A stretch of 64,000 nucleotides of DNA from Okeania sp. KiyG1 (GTDB lineage: Bacteria > Cyanobacteriota > Cyanobacteriia > Cyanobacteriales > Microcoleaceae). Made by a program: the position numbers and the translations under genes. Positions 29,044 to 39,778 of the stretch are shown here, piece by piece (position 1 is the first letter of the stretch; every line of letters begins with the position of its first letter). The notes beneath the pieces are model-generated. The model was not told the DNA's origin. It made no database searches and saw only the letters and a program-made list of their open reading frames with translations. The DNA lies in contig NZ_BLZO01000058.1 in NCBI RefSeq assembly GCF_014132355.1, forward strand, positions 62,001 through 126,000, in the 5' to 3' direction.

Positions 29044-32007
29044 TTACATTCCTGCTAACTCTAGAATTTTTAATAGCTGTTTAATATTAACAATAATATC
29101 TGGTCCCCACTGACTTTTATCTGAATTGTCACTTTCAAAATCTTGACCAATTAAGTGGTAGTGTAACAAACCACATATATTACTCATTTGCCAGTATATA
29201 GAATTAATAAATTTTGGAGAAAAAATTTCAATCACTTTAGTTCCTGGACTGCAAAATACTAGGTTTGTAAGTCCTGCACCATGAGGAGAAATTACTACTT
29301 TAGCGCCAGCCATAAGTGATGCTTGTTCCGCTACTGAAATTGATTCTAGAGTAACAGTAACAAAACCAAATTTTTCCAGTAGACTAACTACCTCTTCTTC
29401 ATTAACTATTCTCCGGTATGGTGTCAGTTTCCGACTAATATATATACGTTCTTTTTGGCTAGGGAATTTACCAATATTTTCGGCGTTTAAAAATAAACTT
29501 CTTAAAAAATCACAACCCCATTTTTTTATCTTAATAGTACCTTGTTTACTCATTAGCGAAGGAACCACTAATTTGCGAGCTTTTATATTGGGAAATAATC
29601 GAGCTTCTATTAATTTTTCCGGAGGTATTTTCAAAGCTTGTATGCTCTCTTTTTGAAACTTGTTACTACAGTTAGTAAAAACAAACTTATCTATGATAGG
29701 CATGAAATTACTTCTGCGTAACAAGTCTAACCTGACAAATATATCAAACATCCAGTGGAAGTAATTATTTACCCCCAGATTTACTGGTAAAAAAGCTACG
29801 GTTCCATTGATGTTGTAAACTGGCGGTAATGTGGAAGAAGATATCATTATTTCAGCACAACCTGTGGAAATATCTCTTACTAATTTATTGTCTGAAGTAA
29901 TAACTGCTGTTGTTCCTAAATCAACACATCCTCTTCCGTCTGCGACTATTGCTACAAAAGTTGCTGCTAACTTTGCTTTTTTGCTTTGAAAACTTGGATA
30001 AATTTGTGATTCAATTGTTTGAGATGCTGATAGATTTACATGACTGGACTCTGAGACTTTTATCTTAGTAATATTATTTTGTGGAGAATCTGAAGTTATT
30101 TCCCAATCTTCTGTTAAATTGAAAAATTTCTCTAGCCATTCTCTGGGTAATTTTTGTTGAGAATTCCAGAGGCGAGCTTGATTTTTACGACCTTGTTTTT
30201 TCAAGATATATGCTATATTTTGGTGAACATTCTCAATATCTGGCTTCATTCTCAATGCTTGAATTAAACAGGGTATTGCTTCATAAAAATTCTGTTGTTG
30301 GATATAAGCATTGCCTAACTTTGCATAATCCAAACAAGATTTTGGATGAATTTTTATGGCTGTTTGATAATTATAAATTGCTTCATCGAGTAAACCTTTT
30401 TTTTGTAAAGCGTCTGCTAATGTTCTGTGAAATAAATGGTTATTTGCTTCTAAGTCTATAGCATGACGGTAAGCAATTATTGCTTCATCCCACTTGGTTA
30501 ATTTCCTCAGTGTTTCTCCTAAGTTGTAATATGACCAAGAAAATTTTGGATTGATTTCTATGGCTTTTTGATAACTAGCAACTGCTTCATCTAATAATCC
30601 TTTTTGTTGTAAAGTGTCTGCTAATTTTCTGTGAAATAAATGGTTATTTGCTTCTAAGTCTATAGCATGACGGTAAGCAATTATTGCTTCATCCCACTTG
30701 GTTAATTTCCTCAGTACTTCTCCTAAATTGTAATATGACCAAGAAAATTTTGGATTGATTTCTATGGCTTTTTGATAACTAGCAACTGCTTCATCTAATA
30801 ATCCTTTTTGTTGTAAAGCGTCTGCTAATTTGCTGTGAAATAAATGGTTATTTGCTTCTAAGTCTATAGCACGACGATAAATAATAATTACTTCATCCCA
30901 TTCTTGAATCTTTACTAACCTTTGTCCCAGAGCGTGGAGCCATTTTATATTATTTGGTTCAGCTTCTAGTAAACTTCGGTAATAATTTATAGCTAGATCG
31001 TGCTGTTCTAGTTTTGATAAATTCTCTTCTAATCTCCGATAAAACCAAGTTAAGGTGGGATTAATTTCTATTACTCGTTTACAACTAGAAATAGCTCTGT
31101 CTAAGTTTCCTGTTTGTTGCTGAATTTTTACTAATTTACGGTGAACTCCCCAAACATCACATTTGATGTCTATTACTTTCTGATAATATTTTTCTGCTGA
31201 TTCTAATTCTCCTTTTTCTTGGAGAATATCTGCCAATTTTGTGTAAGACCAAGGAAAACTTGGATTAATTTCTATAGAGAGCTGGAAACTACTAATAGCT
31301 GCATCTATATCTCCTATTTCTTGAAATATTTTTCCTAGTTTATGGTGAGCTAACCACAAGTCAGGTTTGATTTGAATTGCTCTTTGATAATAATTTACTG
31401 CTTCAGTTAACTCTCCTTGTTTAGCAACAGCATCCCCTAAATTTTGATAAGCACTTACCAAATATGGATTTAATTTTATAGCTTTCTGGAAATGAGCGAT
31501 CGCCTCTTCTCTTTCCCCATTTTCTAACAAATTTTTTCCCGATTTTAAATATTCTGATGCTTGAGGATATTGAGCTTCTAATTTTAATGCTTGTTCCTGA
31601 CATTCTCTAGCTAATTCTATTTTTCCTATCTGTTGCCAGATTTTTCCTAAGTTCCGATAAAAACCTGGTACATTTGGTTTGATTCCGATGGCTTCTTGGT
31701 AAGATTTTATTGCTAATGGCCATTGTTTTTCTTGGGCATATAAACTCCCTAAGTTAGCATGAACTTCCGCCCATTCTGACTGTCGATTTATTGCTTTGAG
31801 ATACGATTCTTTTGCTTTGTCTATTTCTCCCATTTTGTGGAAAATATTTCCCAATGTTTTATAGATAGGTAGAAAATCTGGCACTATTTCTAATGCTTGA
31901 TTACCAGCTAATATTGCCTCTTCTAATTTTCCTTGAGTTAAATATAATTCTGCTTTTTGAGATAAATTTGTGAGATTTATTTGTTTGTTCATCTTGAGCT
32001 GAGTCAT
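29044..32007 (-). CDS. TPR-glycosyltransferase family 61 (DUF563) fusion protein 1
   Basis: Encodes 987 aa. TPR units run from the start to about residue 600, including two near-identical units (LLDEAVASYQKAIEINPKFSW). The C-terminal GT61/DUF563 domain (about 665-987) has NYFHWMFD, ISRKLTPYRRIVNEEEVV and the HGAGLTNLVF motif near 907, followed by GTKVIEIF. GT61 enzymes are inverting pentosyl/GlcNAc-type transferases. A TPR array joined to a glycosyltransferase recalls O-GlcNAc transferase, although that enzyme is GT41. No signal peptide, so it is probably cytoplasmic. Acceptor unknown. Confidence 0.92.
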   Translation of the reverse strand: MTQLKMNKQINLTNLSQKAELYLTQGKLEEAILAGNQALEIVPDFLPIYKTLGNIFHKMGEIDKAKESYLKAINRQSEWAEVHANLGSLYAQEKQWPLAIKSYQEAIGIKPNVPGFYRNLGKIWQQIGKIELARECQEQALKLEAQYPQASEYLKSGKNLLENGEREEAIAHFQKAIKLNPYLVSAYQNLGDAVAKQGELTEAVNYYQRAIQIKPDLWLAHHKLGKIFQEIGDIDAAISSFQLSIEINPSFPWSYTKLADILQEKGELESAEKYYQKVIDIKCDVWGVHRKLVKIQQQTGNLDRAISSCKRVIEINPTLTWFYRRLEENLSKLEQHDLAINYYRSLLEAEPNNIKWLHALGQRLVKIQEWDEVIIIYRRAIDLEANNHLFHSKLADALQQKGLLDEAVASYQKAIEINPKFSWSYYNLGEVLRKLTKWDEAIIAYRHAIDLEANNHLFHRKLADTLQQKGLLDEAVASYQKAIEINPKFSWSYYNLGETLRKLTKWDEAIIAYRHAIDLEANNHLFHRTLADALQKKGLLDEAIYNYQTAIKIHPKSCLDYAKLGNAYIQQQNFYEAIPCLIQALRMKPDIENVHQNIAYILKKQGRKNQARLWNSQQKLPREWLEKFFNLTEDWEITSDSPQNNITKIKVSESSHVNLSASQTIESQIYPSFQSKKAKLAATFVAIVADGRGCVDLGTTAVITSDNKLVRDISTGCAEIMISSSTLPPVYNINGTVAFLPVNLGVNNYFHWMFDIFVRLDLLRRSNFMPIIDKFVFTNCSNKFQKESIQALKIPPEKLIEARLFPNIKARKLVVPSLMSKQGTIKIKKWGCDFLRSLFLNAENIGKFPSQKERIYISRKLTPYRRIVNEEEVVSLLEKFGFVTVTLESISVAEQASLMAGAKVVISPHGAGLTNLVFCSPGTKVIEIFSPKFINSIYWQMSNICGLLHYHLIGQDFESDNSDKSQWGPDIIVNIKQLLKILELAGM

Positions 32008-32173
32008 TTCAGTTATCAGTTAGCCTCCTATGGTCGTAACTGCGTTAACAGTTATCAGTTAACAGTACCTCATCTAATAGGGAAGCAAAAAAATACTGAA
32101 TTTTATTTTTGTTTATCCCCTTTAAAGGAGAGGATTGAAACTTAATTTTCTGGTCATATAGCAAAAAACAAGT

Positions 32174-32280
32174 TATACCATTTTTCCATGAAGTTGCACT
32201 TAATATAAAGATGAGAATAGTCAGTGTAATAAGGTCTGAGCAACAATTATTAAGCGCATTGTTAAAAATAAATGGTATTA
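32174..32280. repeat. ATACCA-type TIR element between GT61 genes, copy 1
   Basis: Ends TATACCATTTTT and AAATGGTATTA enclose about 85 bp. An almost identical element sits at 35312-35418 in the same position relative to the next paralog, followed in both cases by the same flank (AGTTAGAACTTATGCTGATG) and a TTCCCTG heptamer run (about 32336-32396). Confidence 0.8.
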
Positions 32281-32401
32281 GTTAGAACTTATGCTGATGA
32301 TGAACTTGAGACAGAGAAATGCTTTTTCTACTGTTCCCTGTTCCCTGTTCCCTGTTCCTTGTTCCCTGTTCCCTGTTCCCTGTTCCCTGTTCCCTGCTAT
32401 A

Positions 32402-35164
32402 CTAAATTACTTTTGCTAATTTCAGAATTTTTCGTAGCTTCTTTATATCCACAAGAATATCTGGTTTCCATGATTGTTTATCTGAGTTGTCATCCTCAAA
32501 ATTTTCACCTATTAAATAGTAATGTGAAAGATGATATAAACTACTAATTTTCCAATATATAGGATTAATATATTTAGGAGAAAAAATTTCAATTATTTTA
32601 GTTCCTAAACTACAAAACACTAAGTTTGTTAGCCCAGCACCATGAGGCGCTACAATGACTTTAACTTTTGCCATCAATGCAGCTTGCTCTGCTATAGAAA
32701 ATGATTCTAGAGTCAAGCTAATAAAACCAAAGTTTTCCAATAAACTGACTACTTCATCCTCATTCAAAATTCTCCGCCATGAGGCTAATTTTCTACTAAT
32801 AAATATTCGTTCTGGCGACTCTGATAATTTCCCGATATTCTCTGAGTTTAAAAATAGATTCCTGATAAATCCACAACCCCATTTAGAAACTCTGATGCCA
32901 CTTTGTTTAATTGTGAATGATGGTACTATTAATTTATTCGCTTTTATATGAGGAATAAATCTACTTTCAATAATTTTTTCTTGAGGAATTTCTAGTGCTT
33001 CTAGTGTTTCTTGATGAAATTTTTTATCGCACTTGCTGAATACAAATTTATCTATCTTTGATATCCAGCCACTTCGACGTAACAAATCCATTCTGACCAC
33101 TACATCAAACATCCAATGATAATATACATTTCCTCCCCATTTTGCAGATAAAAATGCTACGGTACCATCTATATAGTGAATGGGTGGTAATTTGGCAGAA
33201 GATATAATCACCTCTGCACAACCTGTAGAAATATCTCTTACTAACTTATTGTCTGAAGTAATAACTGCAGTTGTGCCTAAATCAACACAACCTCTTCCTT
33301 CTGGAACCATAGTAACAAATGCTGTACCTGAGTTCACTTTTGTAACTCGGAAACAATGATGTACATTTTCATCTATTGTTTGAGTTGGTGAGAGATTTAT
33401 TGAAGTATTTGAATAGATATTTACCAGAGTAGTATTTGAGCTTGGAGAGTCTGAAGTAATTTGCCAATTTCCTGTTAAATTGAAAAACTTTTCTAGCCAG
33501 TCTTCTGGTAATTTTTCTTGAGTTCTCCACAATTTACCTGCTGCTTGGCGACCTTGTTTTTTGAGGATATATCCTATTTTTTTATGAACATCATGATAAT
33601 CTGGTCTTATTTTCAAAGCTTCAATTAAACATGGTATGGCTTCAGACCAATTCTGCTTTTGAATATAGGCATTTCCTAATTCTCCATAATACCAACAAGA
33701 TTTGGGATTAATTTCGATTGCTTTTTGGTAGGAAGCGATGGCTTCATCTAATAATCCTTTTTGTTGTAAAGCGTCTCCCAATTTTCTGTGAAATAAATGA
33801 TTATTTGCTTTTAACTCTATAGCACGACGGTAAGCAATTATTGCTTCATCCCATCGTTTAGTTTTTTCTAGTACTGTACCGCAGCTATAGTTTAACCAAG
33901 AAAAGTTTGGATTAATTTCGATTGCTTTTTGGTAAGAAGTGATGGCTTCATCTAATAATCCTTTTTGTTGTAAAATATCTCCTAATTTTCTGTGAAATAA
34001 ATTATTATCTGGCTCTAACTCTATGGCACTACGGTAAGTAGTAATTGCTTCATCCCACTCTTGAATTTTTGCTAATATTTCTCCTAATTTGCTGTACCAT
34101 TTTATCTCCTTTGGTTCTATTTCTATTAACTTTCGATAACAACTGATAGCTTGAGTATCCTGACTTAATTTTTGTAGATTATATCCTAATTTAGAATAAG
34201 GCCAAGTTAAATTTGGATTTATTTTTACTACCTGCTGACATAAGTTGATGGCGGTTTTTAATTTTCCTTGTTGTTCTAGAATATTGGTTAATTTGTAGTA
34301 GATGTTCCAGGCATCATATTTAACTTCTATAGCCTTTTGATAATATTTTTCGGCTACATTTAATTCTCCTTTTTTTTGTAGAATATCCCCCAAGTTATTA
34401 TAAGACCAAGGAAAATTTGGATTAATTTCTGTAGTTAGATGAAAGCTATTAATTGCTGCATCTATATCTCCTATTTCTTGAAATATTTTTCCTAGTTTAT
34501 GGTGAGCTACCCACAAATTAGGTTGAATTTGAATTGCTGTTTGATAATAATTTATTGCTGTAGTTAACTTTCCTTGTTTAGCAACAGCGTCGCCTAAATT
34601 TTGATAAGCACTTACCAAATATGGATTTAATTTTATAGCTTTCTGGAAATGAGCGATCGCTGATTCTATTTCCTCATTTTCTAGCAAATTTTTTCCCTGT
34701 TTTAAATATTCTGAGGCTTGAGGATATTGAGCTTCTAAACTTAATGCTTGTTCCTGACAATCTCTAGCTAATTCTATTTTTCCTATCTGTTGCCAGATTT
34801 TTCCTAAGTTCCGATAAAAACCTGGTACATTTGGTTTGATTCCGATGGCTTCTTGGTAAGATTTTATTGCTAATGGCCATTGTTTTTCTTGGGCATATAA
34901 ACTCCCTAAGTTAGCATGAACTTCCGCCCATTCTGACTGTCGATTTATTGCTTTGAGATACCATTCTTTTGCTTTGTCTATTTCTCCCATTTTGTGGAAA
35001 ATATTTCCCAATGTTTTATAGATAGGTAGAAAATCTGGCACTATTTCTAATGCTTGATTCCCAGCTAATATTGCCTCTTCTAATTTTCCTTGGGCTAAAT
35101 ATATTTCTGCTTTTTGAGATAAATTTGTTAGATTTATTTGTTTGTTCATCTTGAACTTAGTCAT
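32402..35164 (-). CDS. TPR-glycosyltransferase family 61 (DUF563) fusion protein 2
   Basis: Encodes 920 aa, starting MTKFKMNKQINLTNLSQKAE, nearly identical over its first 160 residues to fusion 1. The TPR region is two units shorter. The GT61 domain has YYHWMFD, FISRKLASWRRILNEDEV and APHGAGLTNLVF near 841. Expected to transfer a sugar to a TPR-recruited acceptor, as for its paralog. The downstream (3') flank duplicates that of the third copy, showing the gene-plus-spacer unit was copied as a block. Confidence 0.92.
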   Translation of the reverse strand: MTKFKMNKQINLTNLSQKAEIYLAQGKLEEAILAGNQALEIVPDFLPIYKTLGNIFHKMGEIDKAKEWYLKAINRQSEWAEVHANLGSLYAQEKQWPLAIKSYQEAIGIKPNVPGFYRNLGKIWQQIGKIELARDCQEQALSLEAQYPQASEYLKQGKNLLENEEIESAIAHFQKAIKLNPYLVSAYQNLGDAVAKQGKLTTAINYYQTAIQIQPNLWVAHHKLGKIFQEIGDIDAAINSFHLTTEINPNFPWSYNNLGDILQKKGELNVAEKYYQKAIEVKYDAWNIYYKLTNILEQQGKLKTAINLCQQVVKINPNLTWPYSKLGYNLQKLSQDTQAISCYRKLIEIEPKEIKWYSKLGEILAKIQEWDEAITTYRSAIELEPDNNLFHRKLGDILQQKGLLDEAITSYQKAIEINPNFSWLNYSCGTVLEKTKRWDEAIIAYRRAIELKANNHLFHRKLGDALQQKGLLDEAIASYQKAIEINPKSCWYYGELGNAYIQKQNWSEAIPCLIEALKIRPDYHDVHKKIGYILKKQGRQAAGKLWRTQEKLPEDWLEKFFNLTGNWQITSDSPSSNTTLVNIYSNTSINLSPTQTIDENVHHCFRVTKVNSGTAFVTMVPEGRGCVDLGTTAVITSDNKLVRDISTGCAEVIISSAKLPPIHYIDGTVAFLSAKWGGNVYYHWMFDVVVRMDLLRRSGWISKIDKFVFSKCDKKFHQETLEALEIPQEKIIESRFIPHIKANKLIVPSFTIKQSGIRVSKWGCGFIRNLFLNSENIGKLSESPERIFISRKLASWRRILNEDEVVSLLENFGFISLTLESFSIAEQAALMAKVKVIVAPHGAGLTNLVFCSLGTKIIEIFSPKYINPIYWKISSLYHLSHYYLIGENFEDDNSDKQSWKPDILVDIKKLRKILKLAKVI

Positions 35165-35311
35165 TTCAGTTATCAGTTATCAGTTATCAGTTATCAGTTA
35201 ACAGTACTTTTTCCAATAGGGAAGCAAGAAAATACTGAATTTTATTTTTGTTTATCCTCTTTAAAGGGGAGGATTGAAACTTAATTTTCTGGTCATATAG
35301 CAAAAACAAGT

Positions 35312-35418
35312 TATACCATTTTTCCATGAAGTTGTACTTAATATAAAGATGAGAATAGTCAGTTTAATAAGGTCTGAGCAACAATTATTAAGCGCATTGT
35401 TAAAAATAAATGGTATTA
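35312..35418. repeat. ATACCA-type TIR element between GT61 genes, copy 2
   Basis: Near-identical to 32174-32280, including outer flanks and a following TTCCCTG run (35467-35513). This marks the spacer as part of a duplicated segment of about 3 kb. Confidence 0.8.
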
Positions 35419-35513
35419 GTTAGAACTTATGCTGATGATGAACTTGAGACAGAGAAATGCTTTTTCTACTGTTCCCTATTCCCTGTTCCCTGTTCCCTGT
35501 TCCCTGTTCCCTG

Positions 35514-37962
35514 CTATATTACTTTTGCTAATTCCATAATTTTTAATAGCTGTTTTAAATTGACAATTATATCTGGCATCCATAACTGTTTTCCTAAATT
35601 ATCATTATCAAAAGAATCCCCTAATAGATAATAATATGAAAGACTACAAAAATTACTAATCCGCCAATATAAAGAATTAACATACTTAGGAGAAAAAAAT
35701 TCAATTACTTTAGTTCCTGGACTACAAAATACGAGGTTTGTTAATCCAGCTCCATGAGGTGCAATAACAACTTTAGCAGCCGCCATATATGATACTTGTT
35801 CTGCTATTGACATTGATTCTAAGGTCAGACTAACAAAGCCAAATTTCTCTAACAAATTCATAACTTCCTCTTCATTAACAACTCTACGCCATGATGCTAG
35901 CTTTCTACTAAGATATATACGTTTTGGTTGATGAGATACTTCGTGAATATTTTGAGGTTTCAAAAATAAACTTCTGAGAAATTCACAACTCCATTTATTC
36001 ACCCATATTCCTCCTTGCTTCGCTGCAAGTGAAGGCACTATTAATTGCTTTGCTTTTATGTGAGGATACAATCTACTTTCGATTATTTTATCTTGGGAAA
36101 TTCCTAATGCTTCTAAACTTTCTTTCTGAAATTTTTTTTCGCAACTACTAAAAATAAACTTATCTATCTTAATATCTGTTCGGCGTAATAAATCTATCCG
36201 TGCCACTACATCAAACATCCAGTGAAAATAATTTTTTTCTCCCCACTTTGCTGACAAAAAAGCTACATTTTCATTTATGTAGTAAATAGGAGGTAATTGG
36301 GAAGAGGACATAATTACTGTGGCAAAACCTGTAGAAACGTCTGAGACTAATTTATTATCTGAACTAATAACTGCTGTTGCTCCGAATTTTACACAACCTC
36401 TTCCTGCTGGTACTATTGCGACAAATGCTTCTGCTAATTTAATTTTTTTTTCTTTAAAACTGGGATGAAGTTTGCCAGTAATTGTTTGAGATGCTAAGAA
36501 ATTTACTGGCATTTCTGGATAGATTTTTATGTGAATAATATTACTTTCTAATGAACTAGATATAATTTCCCAGTCTCTTGTTAATTTAAAAATTTTTCGA
36601 GCCAATCTAGGGGTAATTTTTCTTCAAGAGACCAAATCCTAGCTGCATCTTGACGACCTTGTTTTCTGAGGATATATTTTATATTTTTATGCACTTCATC
36701 ATAACCTGGTCTCAATTTTAGAGCTTGGATTAAATAAGGTATTGCTTCAGAAAACTTTTGCTGTTGAACATAAGCATCTCCTAATGCTCCATAATGCCAA
36801 CAAGAATTTGGGCTAATTTCTATAGCTTTTTTATAACTAGCGATCGCTTCTTCTATCAAACCTTTTTTCTGTAAAACATCTCCTAATTTTTTGTGGAATA
36901 TATCTTTATTTGTGGCAAGTTTTAAGGCACTAGAATAAGCTAAAATTGCTTCGTCCCATTCTTGATTTTGTTGATAAATGTCTCCCATTAATTTATAAGG
37001 CCAAAATAACTTTTGATTTAGTTTTATAGCAACCTTACAAGCTGTAATTGCTTCTTTTAATTTTCCTTGCTTCAGCAGAATCTGATTTAATTTGTAGTGA
37101 ATATTCCAAGCATCTGGCTGAATTTCTATCGCTTTTTGATAATAGTGTCTTGCAGGGTCTAATTTTTTTGGTTTTCTAGAATTTCACCTAATTTTTTGTA
37201 AGGCAAAGGAGAATTTGGGTTGATTTTTATAGCAAGTTTAAATTCTATAATAGCTGTATCTAGCTCTCCTATTTCTTGAAATACTCTCCCTAGTTTATGA
37301 TGAGCTATAAATAAGTCTGGTTTCTGTTCTATTGCTTGTTTATAATATTTAATTGCTGGATGTAAGTCTTTTTTTTCAACTAAAGCATCCCCTAATTTTT
37401 GATAGGCATTTGCCAAAAATGGGTTGAATTTTATGGCTTGCTGGAAATGAGCGATCGCCTCTTCTATTTCCCCATTTTCTAGAAATTTTTTTCCCCGTTT
37501 TAAGTATTCTAAAGCTTGAGGATATTCAGCTTCTAAATTTAATGCTTGTTCCTGACAATCTTTGGCTAATTCTATTTTTCCTATTTGTTGCCAGATTTTT
37601 CCTAAATTACGATAAAAACCTGGTAAATTTGCTTTGATGCTGATGGCTTCTTGGTAAGATTTTATTGCTAATTGCCATTGTTTTTCTTGAGCATATAAAC
37701 TCCCTAAATTAGCATAAACTTCCGCCCATTCTGGCTGTTGATTTATTGCTTTGAGATACCATTCTTTTGCTTTGTCTATTTCTCCCATTTTGTGGAAAAT
37801 ATTTCCCAATATTTTATAGATAGGTGGAAAATTTTGCTCTATTTCTAATGCTTGGCTACAAGTTAATATTGCTTCTTCTAATTTTCCTTGAGTTAAATAT
37901 AATTCTGCTTTTTGATATAAATTTGTTAGATTTATTTGTTTGTTCATTTTGAGCTTAGTCAT
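35514..37962 (-). pseudogene. TPR-GT61 fusion protein 3, broken by two 1-nt frameshifts
   Basis: Three open pieces align end to end with the intact paralogs: 37159-37962 (N-terminal TPRs, MTKLKMNKQINLTNL), a middle TPR part ending at 36581 (open from 36988, with homology extending back to about 37170), and 35514-36605 (GT61 domain with NYFHWMFD, YLSRKLASWRRVVNEEEV, APHGAGLTNLVF). The first break is in an A7 run at about 37163-37169 (A8 would restore frame); the second is in GAAAAATTTTTAAATTAA near 36580-36597 (one extra T restores WLEKFFKLT). Both are one-base losses. The GT61 piece alone retains all recognisable motifs. Either a pseudogene or a sequence needing slippage. Confidence 0.85.
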
Positions 37963-38530
37963 ACTAAATTACTTTGTAAGCATTTCCTTGCCGAATAATT
38001 AATAATTAATAATTAAATAATTATGGTTTAAATCCTCCCCTTTTAAGGAGGGAAAAAAAGACAATATTCCTTATGTTCAATTCCGTAACGGTTTTAAGCA
38101 GAGGTAATTATCAATTATCCATTATCCATTAATGAAGATGTTTATTAATCCAACTCCATTTTGTGAAAAATATTTCCTAATGTTTTATAGATGGGTGGAA
38201 AATCTGGCACTATTATTAGAGGGAATAGGGAATAGAAGATAAATAAGTATAGGTCTACCTCATTAGGTTGAGAAACGTTATATTATTGGAAATGTCTAAT
38301 AACATCGGCTATTTCCAAATTAATTTTCATTGTTTCCCAACATGATTTTAACCTGTTGGGGAGTTTGAGGGGCTATAAGTCCCACGCCATAATTTTTAAT
38401 TTGGCTTTTAATTTGGCGTGAGATACATAGACCCCTCAAGTAAATTTTGGTCAGTCAACCCCGACAAAATTTATAATTTTATGTGATAATTTTATGTGAT
38501 AATTTTATCAGAGTAGTTTAAAAACGATAA
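37963..38530. other. Spacer with repeats and a TPR-gene fragment
   Basis: Contains an AATTAATAATTAAT run with a CCTCCCCTTTTAAGGAGG segment (about 37990-38055), the dispersed repeat shared with 8935 and 16361 (about 38065-38137), a TPR relic at 38151-38218, and a TTAACCTGTTGGGGAGTTT region that may be the left end of the following tnpB element. Confidence 0.5.
38151..38218 (-). pseudogene. Short relic of a TPR-GT61 gene
   Basis: About 68 bp matching the N-terminal TPR coding region of the GT61 fusions (compare 31830-31900): the block TATTTCC-AATGTTTTATAGAT followed by GGAAAATCTGGCACTAT. No flanking homology. It shows that further TPR genes once extended past the present cluster edge. Confidence 0.75.
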
Positions 38531-39778
38531 ATGTTTAGAGCATACAAATATCGAATATATCCAAATACCGAACAGCTAAAAGCTTTAGCTAAAAGCTTTG
38601 GCTGTTGTAGATGGTTTTGGAATTATTCTCTAAATTTGTGTCAAGAAACATATCAAAAGACTGGGAAAGGTTTATCGAGAAGCAAAATTCAAGGGCTATT
38701 GCCAAATCTTAAAAAACAAAACCATTGGCTCAAAGAAGATGTCTATTCCCAATGCTTGCAAGTTGTCGCGCTAAACTTATCAACTGCTTATAAAAACTTC
38801 TTTGAAAAAAAGGCTAGGTATCCTCGTTTCAAGTCAAAGCATGGTAAACAATCTATTAGTTATCCTCAAAACGTAAAATTTGAAGGTGATTATCTCAAAC
38901 TGCCTAAAATTGGATTAATTTATTGCGTTCGCCATAGAGAATTTGATGGGAAGATTAAAACTGTTAGTATTTCTAAAAATTCAGATGGTAAATACTACGC
39001 TTCTATTTTAGTTGATGATGGTGAGGAAAATCCCAAGCTATCATCAGAAGGTAAAGCTATTGGCATTGATTTAGGATTAACTCATTTTGCTATAACCAGT
39101 GACGGTTCTAAATACGACAATCCTCGCCATATTAGGAAACACGAACGCAACTTAAAACGAAAGCAGAAAAACCTATCTCGTAAGCAAAAGGGAAGTAAAA
39201 ACAGAAACAAAGCCAGGAAAAAAGTAGCCAAAATTCATAGCAAAATATCTCGAAGTCGCGAAGATTTTCTGCACAAGTTATCCCGCGCGGCAGTCGCTAC
39301 AACGGGGGGAACCCCCGCAACGCGCTGCCTTAAGATAGTCAACGAAAACCAAGTTATTGTGTTAGAAAATCTAGCAGTAAAAAACATGATCAAAAACCAC
39401 AATCTAGCTAAGGCAATTAGTGATTGTGGATGGGGAATGTTTGGAACAATGCTAAATTACAAAGCAGAACGAGAAGGAAAAATTTACTTAGAAATAGATA
39501 GATTTTTCCCTTCATCAAAAACTTGTCATATTTGTCTGAATCAAGTAGGTAGTTTGCCTTTGAATGTTAGGACTTGGACTTGCAAACATTGCCAGACAAC
39601 TCACGACCGGGACACCAATGCTGCAATCAATATTCTCAAAGAAGGCTTGCGGAAACTGTCGTTGGGAACCAGCGATACTGCCCTTAGAGGGAATGTGAGT
39701 CGGGTTGGCAAAACCTCGGTTTTGTCAAACGCTATTCCCAATGAAGAGGGAAGCCTACACTATATCCCTTGCGATTAG
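38531..39778 (+). CDS. tnpB: TnpB RNA-guided nuclease with in-frame repeat insertion
   Basis: Encodes 415 aa. RuvC residues D180 (AIGIDLGLTHF), E279 (VIVLENLAVKNM) and D361 (DRDTNAAINIL) and the zinc ribbon CxxC...CxxC (C332-C354) are all present. Residues about 253-267 (AAVATTGGTPATRCL) interrupt the usual helix before the glutamate strand and are encoded by a GC-rich palindromic repeat (39287-39331). The insertion keeps frame, so the protein may still be active. The stop TAG is the first triplet of the 3' hairpin arm. No tnpA nearby. Weakly related to the 14409 tnpB and in opposite orientation. Confidence 0.93.
   Translation: MFRAYKYRIYPNTEQLKALAKSFGCCRWFWNYSLNLCQETYQKTGKGLSRSKIQGLLPNLKKQNHWLKEDVYSQCLQVVALNLSTAYKNFFEKKARYPRFKSKHGKQSISYPQNVKFEGDYLKLPKIGLIYCVRHREFDGKIKTVSISKNSDGKYYASILVDDGEENPKLSSEGKAIGIDLGLTHFAITSDGSKYDNPRHIRKHERNLKRKQKNLSRKQKGSKNRNKARKKVAKIHSKISRSREDFLHKLSRAAVATTGGTPATRCLKIVNENQVIVLENLAVKNMIKNHNLAKAISDCGWGMFGTMLNYKAEREGKIYLEIDRFFPSSKTCHICLNQVGSLPLNVRTWTCKHCQTTHDRDTNAAINILKEGLRKLSLGTSDTALRGNVSRVGKTSVLSNAIPNEEGSLHYIPCD
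39287..39331. repeat. GC-rich palindromic repeat inserted in a tnpB frame
   Basis: About 45 bp containing CGGGGG-gaa-CCCCCG and outer GGCAG/CTGCC arms, strikingly GC-rich against its host gene. I recall closely similar hyperpalindromes as dispersed repeats in other cyanobacteria. It adds 15 codons without a stop. Confidence 0.75.

Noticed and set aside
32272-32547. Plus-strand frames starting VLVRTYADDELETEKCFF at 32272 and 35410
   Set aside because: Identical because the spacers are duplicated, but they continue into the TTCCCTG heptamer (FPVPCSL repeats) and then antisense of GT61 genes.
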